Positions 51,787 through 61,012 of a DNA stretch of 61,122 nucleotides are shown here, piece after piece. Source of the DNA: an uncultured Ignavibacteriota bacterium (GTDB taxonomy: Bacteria; Bacteroidota; Ignavibacteria; UBA10030; UBA8401); assembly GCA_903861125.1 (NCBI GenBank), contig CAIOTF010000050.1, forward strand, positions 1-61,122, in the 5' to 3' direction. The translations under genes were made by a program, and so were the position numbers. The notes under the pieces are model-generated. The model was not told the origin of the DNA and searched no databases. It saw only the letters and a program-made list of their open reading frames with translations. Every line of letters starts with the position of its first letter. Position 1 is the stretch's first letter.

Positions 51787-53901
51787 ATGAAACCACTATC
51801 ACGCCTGTTTTTCTATTTCGTTATTATTTCATTCATTCCGGCATTTATGTTTGCCGGCGGACCGTTGTACACCATGAACGGCAAAGCGGCCCGGTACCAA
51901 TCGAATGTTATCTCGTATAAACTTGACCGCGGTTCATTCGGCATATTCACAAGTGCACAGGCACGCACGCTTGCCAATGCAAGTTTTAAAGTGTGGGAGG
52001 ATGTCGCCTCCTCCAATGTGATGTTCCAGCACACCGATGCGGACACGCTGACGGTGGATGTGAACGGCACCAATTTTCTGCAATACACAACGCTCACCGA
52101 TTTCAAGTATGACGGCATCAATCCGATAATTTTTGACAGTGATGGATCGATCACTGATGCGTTGTTCGGAACCGGAGCATCGGCAAGCGTAATTGGTTTT
52201 GCCGGTTCGGGTGATGCGAACAATGACGGATATTTTGACGAGGGGGAATCGGTGATGAACGGAGTTTTCGCCAACGGCGGAGTGAACAGTTTTACGCTGG
52301 AGGAATGGAAGTCAACATTCGTTCATGAATTCGGTCATTTTTTAGGACTTGATCACACGCAGATCAATGGCGAATATGAGAATGTTGCATCAATGACCAT
52401 CTACATACCAACCATGTACCCGTTCGCAACGGCAAATGACGTTCCGCTCGGTGATCTGAATCTTGACGACATCGCTGCAATATCGGCATTGTATCCGGAA
52501 GCAAGTTTTGCTACGTCCACAGGAAAGATCTCCGGTTCAATCACCCGCGCAAACGCTTTCGTTGTTCGCGGTGCCAATGTTATCGCCATCAGCACAGGAT
52601 CCGATTCATTAATGAACCGAATATCTACCGTCTCGGATTATTTTGAACAAAATACCGGAAACTATACTGTAACGGGTCTTACACCGGGATCGTACGTGAT
52701 CCGCATTGAACCGATTGATCCCAATTTTATCGAAGGTTCAAGCGTTGGCCCATATGCGATTGACGCAAGCGGACTCTCCTTCGTAAATCCGGTCTCCATG
52801 GAATATTACAACGGCATCAATGAATCGGGCGATCCGGCAACCGACAATCCGTACGAAAAAACAGCGGTCACCGTCACTGCCAATGCAACTGTGGCAAACA
52901 TTAATCTGATCGCTAACGGTAAACCGGCCAGTGCATCAACTTTGCTCACGGAAGATTTTCCGTTCTCAGGATTACTGACAACCAACGGATGGACAGCGCA
53001 CAGCGGAATCACCAATACTCTTTCGACGACAGCGGGATTAACATTCAGCGGATATTCAAATAACACCGGCAATGCAGCTGCTGTAAGCAATCTTGGCGGA
53101 GAAGATGTCAATAAAGCCATTGATGCGCAAAGTGATAACGGCACATCGATCTTTGCATCGCTTCTGGTGAAAGTGACCGATTCCTCTTCGTCAAAGAGCG
53201 GAGATTTTCTTTTTCATTTAGGGAGCAGAAGTTCTCCCACCAGTTTCTCGTTATTTTCATCGCGGCTGTTCATACGGATTGTTTCGGGGAGCGTTAATTT
53301 CGGAATAAGCAATACTACCACCGCAACATATTCTGCCGTACCGTATGCAAAGAACACCGTTTATTTTGTAATGATGAAATACACTATTAATACCGCAGGA
53401 AACGATGAGGCAAAGCTGTGGGTCTTTTCCGGTACAGCACCGTCATCAGAGGCCAATGCCGGAACTCCCCTGGCGACAAGTTTAACAACATTGGGACAGG
53501 ACGCGATCAATGCGATTGGGATCCGTCAGGGAAGCAGTACAACATCTGTTGCGGCTGTTCTTGACGGCATTCGTGTCGGCACCTTATGGTCGGCACTGCC
53601 GACCGGCAACCAAGAAATGAGCGGTCCCGAAATTCCATCGTCCGTTGAACTGATGCAGAACTTTCCGAATCCTTTTAACCCTACAACATCCATCCGGTTT
53701 GCATTGCCGTCCGCTCAACATGCAGCGATAAGAATCTTCGATCTGCTTGGAAGAGAGATCGCAACCGTTGCCGAAGGATCTTTTTCTGCCGGTGTTCACA
53801 ATGTTTCGTGGAACGGTTCGGGACTTTCAAGCGGAACATATTTCTATGTTTTAGAAACGGAGAACCATCGCGAGTTTAAGCGAATGGTCTTATTGAAATA
53901 A
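51787..53901 (+). CDS. Matrixin-family (M10A) metalloprotease, T9SS cargo
   Basis: This 704-residue secreted protease has a signal peptide ending FMFAGGP and a catalytic domain to about 240. The extended zinc motif HEFGHFLGLDH (about 180-190) is complete, and PTMYPF supplies the Met-turn methionine. A GDANNDGYFDEGE calcium-type loop lies at about 142-154. Carboxypeptidase-regulatory-like and concanavalin/LamG-like beta domains follow (about 245-600), then a type A sorting domain (NFPNPFNPTTSIRFALP, FDLLGREI, SSGTYFYVL). The enzyme should act on extracellular protein after export. It is the second gene of a two-gene operon ended by the terminator at 53923. The start has ATGAACCA-type spacing without a strong Shine-Dalgarno sequence. 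Confidence 0.9.
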   Translation: MKPLSRLFFYFVIISFIPAFMFAGGPLYTMNGKAARYQSNVISYKLDRGSFGIFTSAQARTLANASFKVWEDVASSNVMFQHTDADTLTVDVNGTNFLQYTTLTDFKYDGINPIIFDSDGSITDALFGTGASASVIGFAGSGDANNDGYFDEGESVMNGVFANGGVNSFTLEEWKSTFVHEFGHFLGLDHTQINGEYENVASMTIYIPTMYPFATANDVPLGDLNLDDIAAISALYPEASFATSTGKISGSITRANAFVVRGANVIAISTGSDSLMNRISTVSDYFEQNTGNYTVTGLTPGSYVIRIEPIDPNFIEGSSVGPYAIDASGLSFVNPVSMEYYNGINESGDPATDNPYEKTAVTVTANATVANINLIANGKPASASTLLTEDFPFSGLLTTNGWTAHSGITNTLSTTAGLTFSGYSNNTGNAAAVSNLGGEDVNKAIDAQSDNGTSIFASLLVKVTDSSSSKSGDFLFHLGSRSSPTSFSLFSSRLFIRIVSGSVNFGISNTTTATYSAVPYAKNTVYFVMMKYTINTAGNDEAKLWVFSGTAPSSEANAGTPLATSLTTLGQDAINAIGIRQGSSTTSVAAVLDGIRVGTLWSALPTGNQEMSGPEIPSSVELMQNFPNPFNPTTSIRFALPSAQHAAIRIFDLLGREIATVAEGSFSAGVHNVSWNGSGLSSGTYFYVLETENHREFKRMVLLK

Positions 53902-53922
53902 CGTCGGTGAACAGGTAACAAC

Positions 53923-53952
53923 AAAAAGGGGTGATTGATCACCCCTTTTTTG
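53923..53952 (+). terminator. Terminator of the matrixin operon
   Basis: GGGGTGAT-TG-ATCACCCC with five A before and six T after is a strong, symmetrical terminator. It could also work on the opposite strand. Confidence 0.88.
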
Positions 53953-54020
53953 TTAGATCTATATTTTCGCACGCCTCAGTCCCACCCGCCGCATCAATAA
54001 ATGATGCGGAAATAACAACC

Positions 54021-54073
54021 TTATTTCATCAAGAGCAGTTTCCTCAACTGAGTTTTTTTGTCCGATGTAAGTC
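54021..54073 (-). pseudogene. Orphan tail of a T9SS sorting domain
   Basis: On the minus strand this reads RLTSDKKTQLRKLLLMK and a stop, the typical end of a type A sorting domain (compare LTSSGKTQMKKLLLLK at the end of the neighbouring gene). The rest of the domain is absent and the upstream side is replaced by the palindromic element at 54079-54099. It is a remnant of a deleted or recombined cargo gene. Confidence 0.65.
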
Positions 54074-54078
54074 GGGCA

Positions 54079-54099
54079 TCCCGACAAAAGACGTCGGGA
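54079..54099. repeat. Dispersed short palindrome, second copy
   Basis: TCCCGAC-AAAAGAC-GTCGGGA matches TCCCGAC-ACAAAAC-GTCGGGA at 39231-39251; the following base context (CGCT versus TGCT) is also similar. It appears to abut the orphan sorting-domain tail, as an inserted miniature element would. Confidence 0.65.
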
Positions 54100-54124
54100 C
54101 GCTTTGGTTGATTGATTTCTTCTA

Positions 54125-55972
54125 TTACTTAAGCAACAACAATTTTTTCATTTGCGTTTTTCCACTCGATGTTAGATTCGCAAAGTATATTCCACTCGAT
54201 AATTTAGCACCGTCGAACTGCGCGGTGTATGTTCCGGCATCTTTCACTTCATTCACCAGCGTTGCAACTTCCCGGCCGATTGCATCATAGATCTTCAGCG
54301 TTGTAAAACTGTTCGCTGAGAGCTGATAGCTGATCGACGTTGTGGGATTGAACGGATTCGGATAATTCTGTTCCAACGAAAATTCTTTCGGCGCACTTGC
54401 TGCGGTGACTTCTACGGTTTGCGAATATTCAAACTTTCCGTCGCGGTCGATTTGCTTCAAGCGGTACGATGTTTTTCCGTTTGCGGATTTGTCGGTGAAG
54501 GAATATGATTTTGGTGCGTTGACGGTTCCGTTTCCTTCAACGAAGCCGATGCGTACCCAGTCATGCTGAGCGACCGAGCCGTTCTTTGGCGAGGGAGACG
54601 AAGCATCGTTCGCTTGCTCAGGGTGACCAGTTGTTGTTGTGCGTTCAATTTCGAAGCCGTAGTTGTTTGTTTCGGTTGCGGTGTTCCATTTCAATTCTAC
54701 GCTTTTCTCTGCGATCTCTGCGGTGAACGACGTGAGTTCAACCGGCAGGAGTTGATCGGGATTACTTTTCAGTCTCGGGTAATTTCCGGAGAGAAGTTCC
54801 CATGTAGTAGTAAAGTTCCATCCGGCGTCGGAATAGTTCGATTTTGTTTTCATCCACGTGGTGTTGTGGCCTTCAAGAGATGGAGTTGCCGTTCCATTCC
54901 CCACACCCGGAGATGTAAATATGTCCGTGTTCCAGTACGAAACTGTATATGATGATCCGGATCCTGTCTGTCCGACAAAACCGCCTTTCAATGATCCTCC
55001 CGTGACAGAACCGACTGCATAACAGCGTGCAACTGTGGTTGATGATGCATCAATGCCGATAAAACCGCCGGCGGTATTGTCGCTGCTTCCAATGCTGATG
55101 TTTCCGGATGCATAACAGTCTGCTATCGAAACTGTACTTGTGTATCCTGCAAAACCTCCTGCTTTATTTTTTGCTGAGACGTCGCCTCTCGCATAGCATT
55201 TGCTCACTGTCGACCCGTCTATTGAGCCGACAAAACCGCCGATCCTGCCGCCATTAACCGCCGAGACGCTTCCTGTCGACAAACAGTCGGTAATTGTCTT
55301 GCTTGAAACATTGCCAAACAAACCACCGACAAGCGCAACATCGTCCGCGACCGTGCACGTTACGCTGGCGCTCGATTTGCAATTGGTGATGCTTCCTCCG
55401 GATCCGTACACCCAGCCCGCCAATGCACCTGCATATGGTTTCGTACCGTTCACCGTAATACTTCCGCCGGAAATTGTGACATTATCGATCGTCAGTCTAT
55501 CGGCTAACCCGATGAGAATGCCGGACTTGCCTTCAATAGAAGACGATACTGTGACGCTGGCTCCGGAAAGCACAAGGTTCTTCACTGTTCCATTAATTAC
55601 ATAACCGAACATTCCATTATAGTCGCCTGTTCGATTGATATAGAGTTCGGTGACCGTGTAATTCCCGCCGTCATAGGTACCGGTAAACTTTGTGGTTACA
55701 TTTCCGATCGGAGAAAAACCGGCATTCGAGTTCCATGTATTGGATCCAGAAATATCGATGTTTGCTGTTTGTAAAAAGTAACTTCCCCAAGATGAAGAAT
55801 TTTGCGTTATCCAGTATAAATTATTAACATCTGCGATGAGATAGGGAGTGCCTGAAGTCCCGCTGCCTGAAGGCGCTGTTGGAGTCGGATTAGCTGCATG
55901 GAGTTTTCCTGTATAAGTAACAAAGGCCAAAACCAGCAAGAGCCGGATCATTTTTATAGCAGTTCTGTTCAT
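54125..55972 (-). CDS. GLUG-repeat surface protein, T9SS cargo
   Basis: This 615-residue secreted protein has a signal peptide (IKMIRLLLVLAFVTYTGKLH, then AANP) and a long run of GLUG-type repeats, as in M26 IgA-protease-associated adhesin regions: GGFVGSIDGSTVSKCYARGD, GGFAGYTSTVSIADCYASGN and GGFIGIDASSTTVARCYAVG. These give a right-handed, beta-solenoid-like stalk. A linker with SYRLKQIDRDGKFEYSQTVE precedes the type A sorting domain (NYPNPFNPTTSISYQLS, YDAIGREV, SSGIYFANL). No peptidase motif is present, so adhesion or a structural role is inferred. It is transcribed toward the matrixin gene. No Shine-Dalgarno sequence is evident beyond CAGGAG about 10 bases upstream. Confidence 0.86.
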   Translation of the reverse strand: MNRTAIKMIRLLLVLAFVTYTGKLHAANPTPTAPSGSGTSGTPYLIADVNNLYWITQNSSSWGSYFLQTANIDISGSNTWNSNAGFSPIGNVTTKFTGTYDGGNYTVTELYINRTGDYNGMFGYVINGTVKNLVLSGASVTVSSSIEGKSGILIGLADRLTIDNVTISGGSITVNGTKPYAGALAGWVYGSGGSITNCKSSASVTCTVADDVALVGGLFGNVSSKTITDCLSTGSVSAVNGGRIGGFVGSIDGSTVSKCYARGDVSAKNKAGGFAGYTSTVSIADCYASGNISIGSSDNTAGGFIGIDASSTTVARCYAVGSVTGGSLKGGFVGQTGSGSSYTVSYWNTDIFTSPGVGNGTATPSLEGHNTTWMKTKSNYSDAGWNFTTTWELLSGNYPRLKSNPDQLLPVELTSFTAEIAEKSVELKWNTATETNNYGFEIERTTTTGHPEQANDASSPSPKNGSVAQHDWVRIGFVEGNGTVNAPKSYSFTDKSANGKTSYRLKQIDRDGKFEYSQTVEVTAASAPKEFSLEQNYPNPFNPTTSISYQLSANSFTTLKIYDAIGREVATLVNEVKDAGTYTAQFDGAKLSSGIYFANLTSSGKTQMKKLLLLK

Positions 55973-56104
55973 AATGCGATCTCCTGAAATTTGTATAAAG
56001 TGGGGCTATTTATGTTTTATTCTTTTTATTATTCTCGGTAGCTGATTTCCATCCATTACGTCAGCCATGACGGTTTTGATATGCAGTGGTGCGTCTGATA
56101 GTTA

Positions 56105-56134
56105 TTTAAAACCCGCCAAGCATCTGACGGGTTT
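56105..56134 (-). terminator. Terminator of the 1602-residue cargo gene
   Basis: On the minus strand AAACCCG...CGGGTTT (7-bp stem, 12-base loop) is followed by TAAATAAC. It lies 12 bases past the stop codon at 56147. Confidence 0.7.
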
Positions 56135-56146
56135 GTTTGAACATGC

Positions 56147-59100
56147 TTATTTCATGACACTCAACCGCTTCACATTCGAAAAGCTCCCGGCATCCAACCG
56201 GTAGAAATACACGCCGCTGGAGAGACGCGAGGCATCAAAGGTTGCCGTGTAATTGCCGGGTCCCATCTGTCCGTTCACCAGCACAGCCACTTCCCGGCCG
56301 AGCGCATCGTAGATTTTTAACGACACATGCTTGGCAACCGGCAGCTGATAGTTGATTGTTGTGCTTGGATTGAACGGATTCGGATAGTTCTGTCCGAGCG
56401 CGAATTCTTTAGGTACGGTTGATCCGGTAAACGATGCGCGTTCGACCGGAAGCACACCCGCGTTTGTGTAGGATATATCATCGACAACAACTGCCGGGGT
56501 TCCATTATATACAAATTCGATTTTCGTGACCGAAGTGGCATTTGTAAAACTCACTTGTTGGTAATCAACATTGAATGGAACAGTTTTTTCCGCCACCAAT
56601 TGATTTGATGAGTTATAACACTTAATAATAAACGATGTATTATCATGGAACATATCAGCAACCATGATCCATAATGATTCAACATTTATACTGTGATCTG
56701 CCTGAATATTATCTCCGGAAAGACCGACCAATGCTGCATTCGAACCACTATGAGGCATTCCAAGAAAATTCCGAATATTTATCCAGCCGTTTAGCGACCA
56801 ATTGATTCCATTCTCAGAAAATTTCTGAGTGCCGAATGCCTGGTTCTCAAAACCAAGCGTTGATTGTCCGGGGTGTATGAACGTAAAGCCTGCAAGTGTG
56901 GCTGTTCCGTCCGGTGTAGTTACACTGACATTTCCGCTTGTTCCGCTTGCCACCACAGCTGTGATGGATGTAGCACTCACCACGCTAAAGGAATCTGCCG
57001 CTGTTCCACCAAAACTCACTGCCGTTGCTCCGGTAAAATTGGTTCCGGTAATCGTTACAGTATCTCCCGGTCCTGCAGAAGTTGGGGTAAACGAAGTGAT
57101 GGCGAGTGGAAACACACCTGCGTTTGTGTAGGATATATCATCGACAACAACAATCGGGGTTCCATTATATACAAATTCGATTTTCGTGACCGAAGTAGCA
57201 TTTGTAAAACTAACTTGTTGGAACTCATTGCTGCTTGTAACACTTTTTTGCACCACCAATTGACCTGATGAGTTATAACATTTAATAATAAACGATGTAT
57301 TATCATGGAAAAAATCAATAACACCAATCCATAATGATTCAACATTTATACTGTGATCTACCTGAATATTATCTCCGGAAAGACCGACCGATGCCGCATT
57401 CGAACCACTATGAGCCATTCCAATAATATTCTGAATATTTATTATGCCGTTCAGCGACCAATTGATCCCATTCTCAGAAAATTTCTGAGTGCCGAATGCC
57501 TGGTTCTCAAAACCAAGCGTTGATTTTCCGGAGGATATAAACGTAAACCCTGCAAGTGTGGCTGTCCCGCCCGGAGTAGTTACGCTAACATTTCCGCTTG
57601 TTCCGCTTGCCACCACTGCTGTGATGGAAGTAGCACTCACCACGCTAAATGAAGTTGCCGCCGTACCTCCGAAACTCACTGCCGTTGCTCCGGTAAGATT
57701 CGTACCGGTAATAGTTACGGTTGTTCCGTTTGCTGCCGATGTCGGCGTGAAGGAACTAATCACAGGGGCTGGGACAAACGTAAACCCTGCATGTGTGGTT
57801 GTTCCGCCCGGTGTAGTTACACTAACACTTCCGCTTGTTCCGCTTGCTACTACTGCTGTGATGGATGTTGCACTCACTACACTAAATGAAGTTGCCGCCG
57901 TTCCGCCAAAACTCACTGCCGTTGCTCCGGTAAGATTCGTACCGGTAATAGTTACGGTTGTTCCGCTTGCTGCCGATGACGGCGTGAAGGAACTAATCAC
58001 AGGGGCCGTGATAAACGTAAACCCTGCATGTGTGGCTGTTCCGCCAGGAGCAGTTACACTAACACTTCCGCTTGTTCCGCTTGCTACTACAGCTGTGATG
58101 GATGTTGCACTCACTACGCTAAATGAAGTTGCCGCCGTTCCGCCAAAACTCACGGCCGTTGCTCCGGTAAAATTGGTACCGGTAATCGTTACGGTAGTTC
58201 CGCTTGCTGCCGATGTCGGCGTGAAGGAACTGATCACGGGGGCCGGTATAAATGTAAATCCTGAAAGTGTGGCTGTTCCGCCCGGTGTAGTTACACTAAC
58301 ACTTCCGCTTGTTCCGCTTGCTACTACAGCTGTGATGGATGTTGCACTCACTACACTAAATGAAGTTGCCGCCGTTCCGCCAAAACTCACGGCCGTTGCT
58401 CCGGTAAAATTGGTTCCGGTAATAGTTACCGTTGTTCCGCTTGCTGCCGATGTCGGCGTGAACGAAGTGATAACGGGGGCCGGGACCAATGGTAATGCAT
58501 TTTCATACGCGCCCATGGTCGGGTAGCCGACACTCCGTGTCGATCCGGCATAATCCGCAGTGAGACCCGATATGGGGGTTGCAATAATTGTTCTGGCTGT
58601 AGTTTTATAATCCGCAACCGCTGTTCCGCCTGCGTTGGCAAAGGAGGGATTTGTATTCAGACTGTGCACATCCTGACCAGTGACAACGGGCAATCCTGAT
58701 TTACCCCCGTTGAAATATCCCAGCACGCCGCTTGTACCCGGTGCGTAATAATCGTTGTAATCGCTGGTGAACGTCCCAGCATCGTTGATGTACATTCCGT
58801 AATGTGTTCCCGTTGCCCCGCTGTTGTTGGAGCGGGCATTAAATAAAATATTATTCTTATAGATTCGTGTACTGGTGCTGGAATTGTATAACGCATAACT
58901 CGACAAACCTCCCGCCGTCGGTGTTCCGTGGATGTACACCGTATTATAATACACCTTGGAGTTGCGAGTCGACGTGCCTTCTTCATAAATACCATAAATT
59001 TCGGATATCGTATTGCCCCCCAGACTCACAATATTGTTAGCGATCAAAGCGATACACCGATCTTTTTTAGCGATGCCATAGTATTTTGTATATGGACAAT

Positions 59101-60955
59101 TACCGCTGACCCCGGCTGACGACAACCCATAGACAAAGTTCCGTGTAACCGTATTTTCGGCTCCTTCGTACGCATCGAAATAGATACCGTAGATCTGCGG
59201 ACCAGCACTTGTTCCTGTTGCAGATATATTATAGACGGTATTGCCCGAACAGTCATTTGCTCCGGAACTTCCGGAACAGTATATGCCATACATAAATCCT
59301 TTGAAAGAGGTATGCGTATTTTTCAAATTATAGACGGTGTTATTCGTCAGCGTCACTAAAGCGTAAGAGGTCACCCAGATTCCGCCTTGTACCGACGCAT
59401 CGCGGCCGCTGCCTTCATTGGAATTTGCTATGGTCAGATCGTGTATGGTGTTGCCGGTAATAGTAAGCGGGGCAGAAAGGTCATAACTGCGGATCCCGCT
59501 CACAATGCCGATATTGGTGTTGCTGTTATTCAGGTACGATATCGTATTGCTGTTAATCGTCAGTCCTGTGGCAGCCCCGCCTACATTTGTAATACCAACC
59601 ATATTTTGCCAATTTCCAGTACTTGCCGATGTACAGGAAATGGGGTTCGTTTCACTCCCTATCGTATTATTGCTGATAATTCCGCTGGTATTACCGTTGC
59701 CTCTGTAAATTCCATAAAACCAGGTCATATATTCAGCACTGGTGTTGTTGCAGGTAATCCCCCCGATATTATTATACTGACAGGTAATGTACCCGAAACC
59801 GTTCAACACTATTGGAACAACAACGGAACCTGTATAGTCAAAATTAAAAGTCATTTTTGGTGTACCTGATAGAGAACCGATCGTATTCGGTTCACCGGAA
59901 ACACCCACAGTGACATCGCCCGCACTTATGAAGATTCCCCCCATCCAGCAATTCTGATAAGAATTGCTCCAGCTGAATCCGTTTATCGTGTTCCCCTTAA
60001 CAACGCTCGGCGTACCCGTTCCCACTGAATTTATGTAGATTCCGAAAAACTGATTATTTGCGGCAATCGTTTTTGTCCAGGTACCAGTACAATTTGCAGA
60101 ACTCCCTCCGATGTAATTGCCGCTTACTGTAAACCCGGCTGCTTCAGTGTTGATATAGATCGGATAGTAAGAGCCTCCGCCGGCAGGGATAAAGGTCGTC
60201 GTCTCATAAAAACTGTTTCCGGATATTGTTGAAGCTGCCGTACTTGTATTCAGATTCACACCTTGTGAAGTGTTTGCGTGATTCACAAAATCGTAAATAT
60301 TATTATTGCTGACCGTCACCGTGTTTGCCGCGCCGCCCGAGTATATGGCATTTATGGGGCGATTGGCATCGGCAGAATTTGTAATATTATTATTGTCTAT
60401 CAGATTGCCTGTGTTAGCAGCTGTCGCACTCAAAAAGATAACACCTCCGCTGCCATCCGTGCTGGAACCTTTTACCGTACAATATTTAATCGTATTGTTA
60501 TTGGCACCGTTGTACAGCCGGATAGTACTTGTACCACTAGTAGTGGAATTACTCGTATTCGTAATTACAAGATTTTTTGTTGAGCCTGCGGCATTCACTC
60601 TTCCGTCAATGGTCACATTATCGGCGCCTTTCAGGTCGATCAGCGGGGCATCGAGATTTCCGCTGATGGTTTTTCCGGACACGGTCGGATAGATCGATAC
60701 GGATGTGTAGCTGGCGCTTCCGTTTCCGCTTGCGTTGAGTACCGCCGAAGCAGTTTCCGTTGTATTGTTAATAATATTCAGCGTGATGACGCCGGTATTC
60801 AACGTACCGTTATTGATGGCATCGAATGCTGCTTTCAGTGTTGTGTAGTCAGCGCCCGATGCGCCGACCGTTTTGGTAATATCAGCTTTTGCCATCGGTG
60901 CAAGTAATGCACCCGCAAACAGAAGAATTGCAAATATTAATTGAACTTTTTTCAT
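56147..60955 (-). CDS. Giant beta-helix and IPT/TIG repeat surface protein, T9SS cargo
   Basis: This 1602-residue secreted protein has a signal peptide (LIFAILLFAGALLAPMAKA). The N-terminal 800 or so residues form a right-handed parallel beta-helix, with many NTI-YxN and GNTI-type rungs (SNNNIYDF, KGNTINGFSW, ITGNTIHDLT, YYNTVYIHG). Four tandem IPT/TIG immunoglobulin-like domains of 79 residues follow (ITSFTPTSAASGTTVTITGT ... GGTATLSGFTF), then a beta-rich domain of about 135 residues (STLGFENQAFGTQKF...), a fifth IPT domain, a second copy of that domain, and the type A sorting domain. The repeats are nearly identical at DNA level, so copy number may vary. Adhesion or polysaccharide binding is likely; beta-helix rungs can also be lyases, but no catalytic motif was seen. 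Confidence 0.88.
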   Translation of the reverse strand: MKKVQLIFAILLFAGALLAPMAKADITKTVGASGADYTTLKAAFDAINNGTLNTGVITLNIINNTTETASAVLNASGNGSASYTSVSIYPTVSGKTISGNLDAPLIDLKGADNVTIDGRVNAAGSTKNLVITNTSNSTTSGTSTIRLYNGANNNTIKYCTVKGSSTDGSGGVIFLSATAANTGNLIDNNNITNSADANRPINAIYSGGAANTVTVSNNNIYDFVNHANTSQGVNLNTSTAASTISGNSFYETTTFIPAGGGSYYPIYINTEAAGFTVSGNYIGGSSANCTGTWTKTIAANNQFFGIYINSVGTGTPSVVKGNTINGFSWSNSYQNCWMGGIFISAGDVTVGVSGEPNTIGSLSGTPKMTFNFDYTGSVVVPIVLNGFGYITCQYNNIGGITCNNTSAEYMTWFYGIYRGNGNTSGIISNNTIGSETNPISCTSASTGNWQNMVGITNVGGAATGLTINSNTISYLNNSNTNIGIVSGIRSYDLSAPLTITGNTIHDLTIANSNEGSGRDASVQGGIWVTSYALVTLTNNTVYNLKNTHTSFKGFMYGIYCSGSSGANDCSGNTVYNISATGTSAGPQIYGIYFDAYEGAENTVTRNFVYGLSSAGVSGNCPYTKYYGIAKKDRCIALIANNIVSLGGNTISEIYGIYEEGTSTRNSKVYYNTVYIHGTPTAGGLSSYALYNSSTSTRIYKNNILFNARSNNSGATGTHYGMYINDAGTFTSDYNDYYAPGTSGVLGYFNGGKSGLPVVTGQDVHSLNTNPSFANAGGTAVADYKTTARTIIATPISGLTADYAGSTRSVGYPTMGAYENALPLVPAPVITSFTPTSAASGTTVTITGTNFTGATAVSFGGTAATSFSVVSATSITAVVASGTSGSVSVTTPGGTATLSGFTFIPAPVISSFTPTSAASGTTVTITGTNFTGATAVSFGGTAATSFSVVSATSITAVVASGTSGSVSVTAPGGTATHAGFTFITAPVISSFTPSSAASGTTVTITGTNLTGATAVSFGGTAATSFSVVSATSITAVVASGTSGSVSVTTPGGTTTHAGFTFVPAPVISSFTPTSAANGTTVTITGTNLTGATAVSFGGTAATSFSVVSATSITAVVASGTSGNVSVTTPGGTATLAGFTFISSGKSTLGFENQAFGTQKFSENGINWSLNGIINIQNIIGMAHSGSNAASVGLSGDNIQVDHSINVESLWIGVIDFFHDNTSFIIKCYNSSGQLVVQKSVTSSNEFQQVSFTNATSVTKIEFVYNGTPIVVVDDISYTNAGVFPLAITSFTPTSAGPGDTVTITGTNFTGATAVSFGGTAADSFSVVSATSITAVVASGTSGNVSVTTPDGTATLAGFTFIHPGQSTLGFENQAFGTQKFSENGINWSLNGWINIRNFLGMPHSGSNAALVGLSGDNIQADHSINVESLWIMVADMFHDNTSFIIKCYNSSNQLVAEKTVPFNVDYQQVSFTNATSVTKIEFVYNGTPAVVVDDISYTNAGVLPVERASFTGSTVPKEFALGQNYPNPFNPSTTINYQLPVAKHVSLKIYDALGREVAVLVNGQMGPGNYTATFDASRLSSGVYFYRLDAGSFSNVKRLSVMK
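57540..58487 (-). repeat. Four tandem 237-bp repeats encoding IPT domains
   Basis: Units begin at 57540, 57777, 58014 and 58251, exactly 237 bp (79 codons) apart, and differ by a small number of bases. On a larger scale the block 56450-57112 is repeated at 57110-57772 with an offset of 660 bp (220 codons), covering the FENQAFGTQKF domain plus one IPT domain. Confidence 0.9.
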
Positions 60956-61012
60956 ATGATCCCTTTCTATTGGTATTTTGGAGAGACATAGTCAATAGTT
61001 GTGTAAATAATT

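Noticed and set aside
57489-58526. Long plus-strand open frame (345 residues) opposite the IPT repeats
   Set aside because: It is a regular, valine/proline-rich translation of the antisense of the 237-bp repeats; the codon-phase mirror of a repetitive gene gives such frames without selection.
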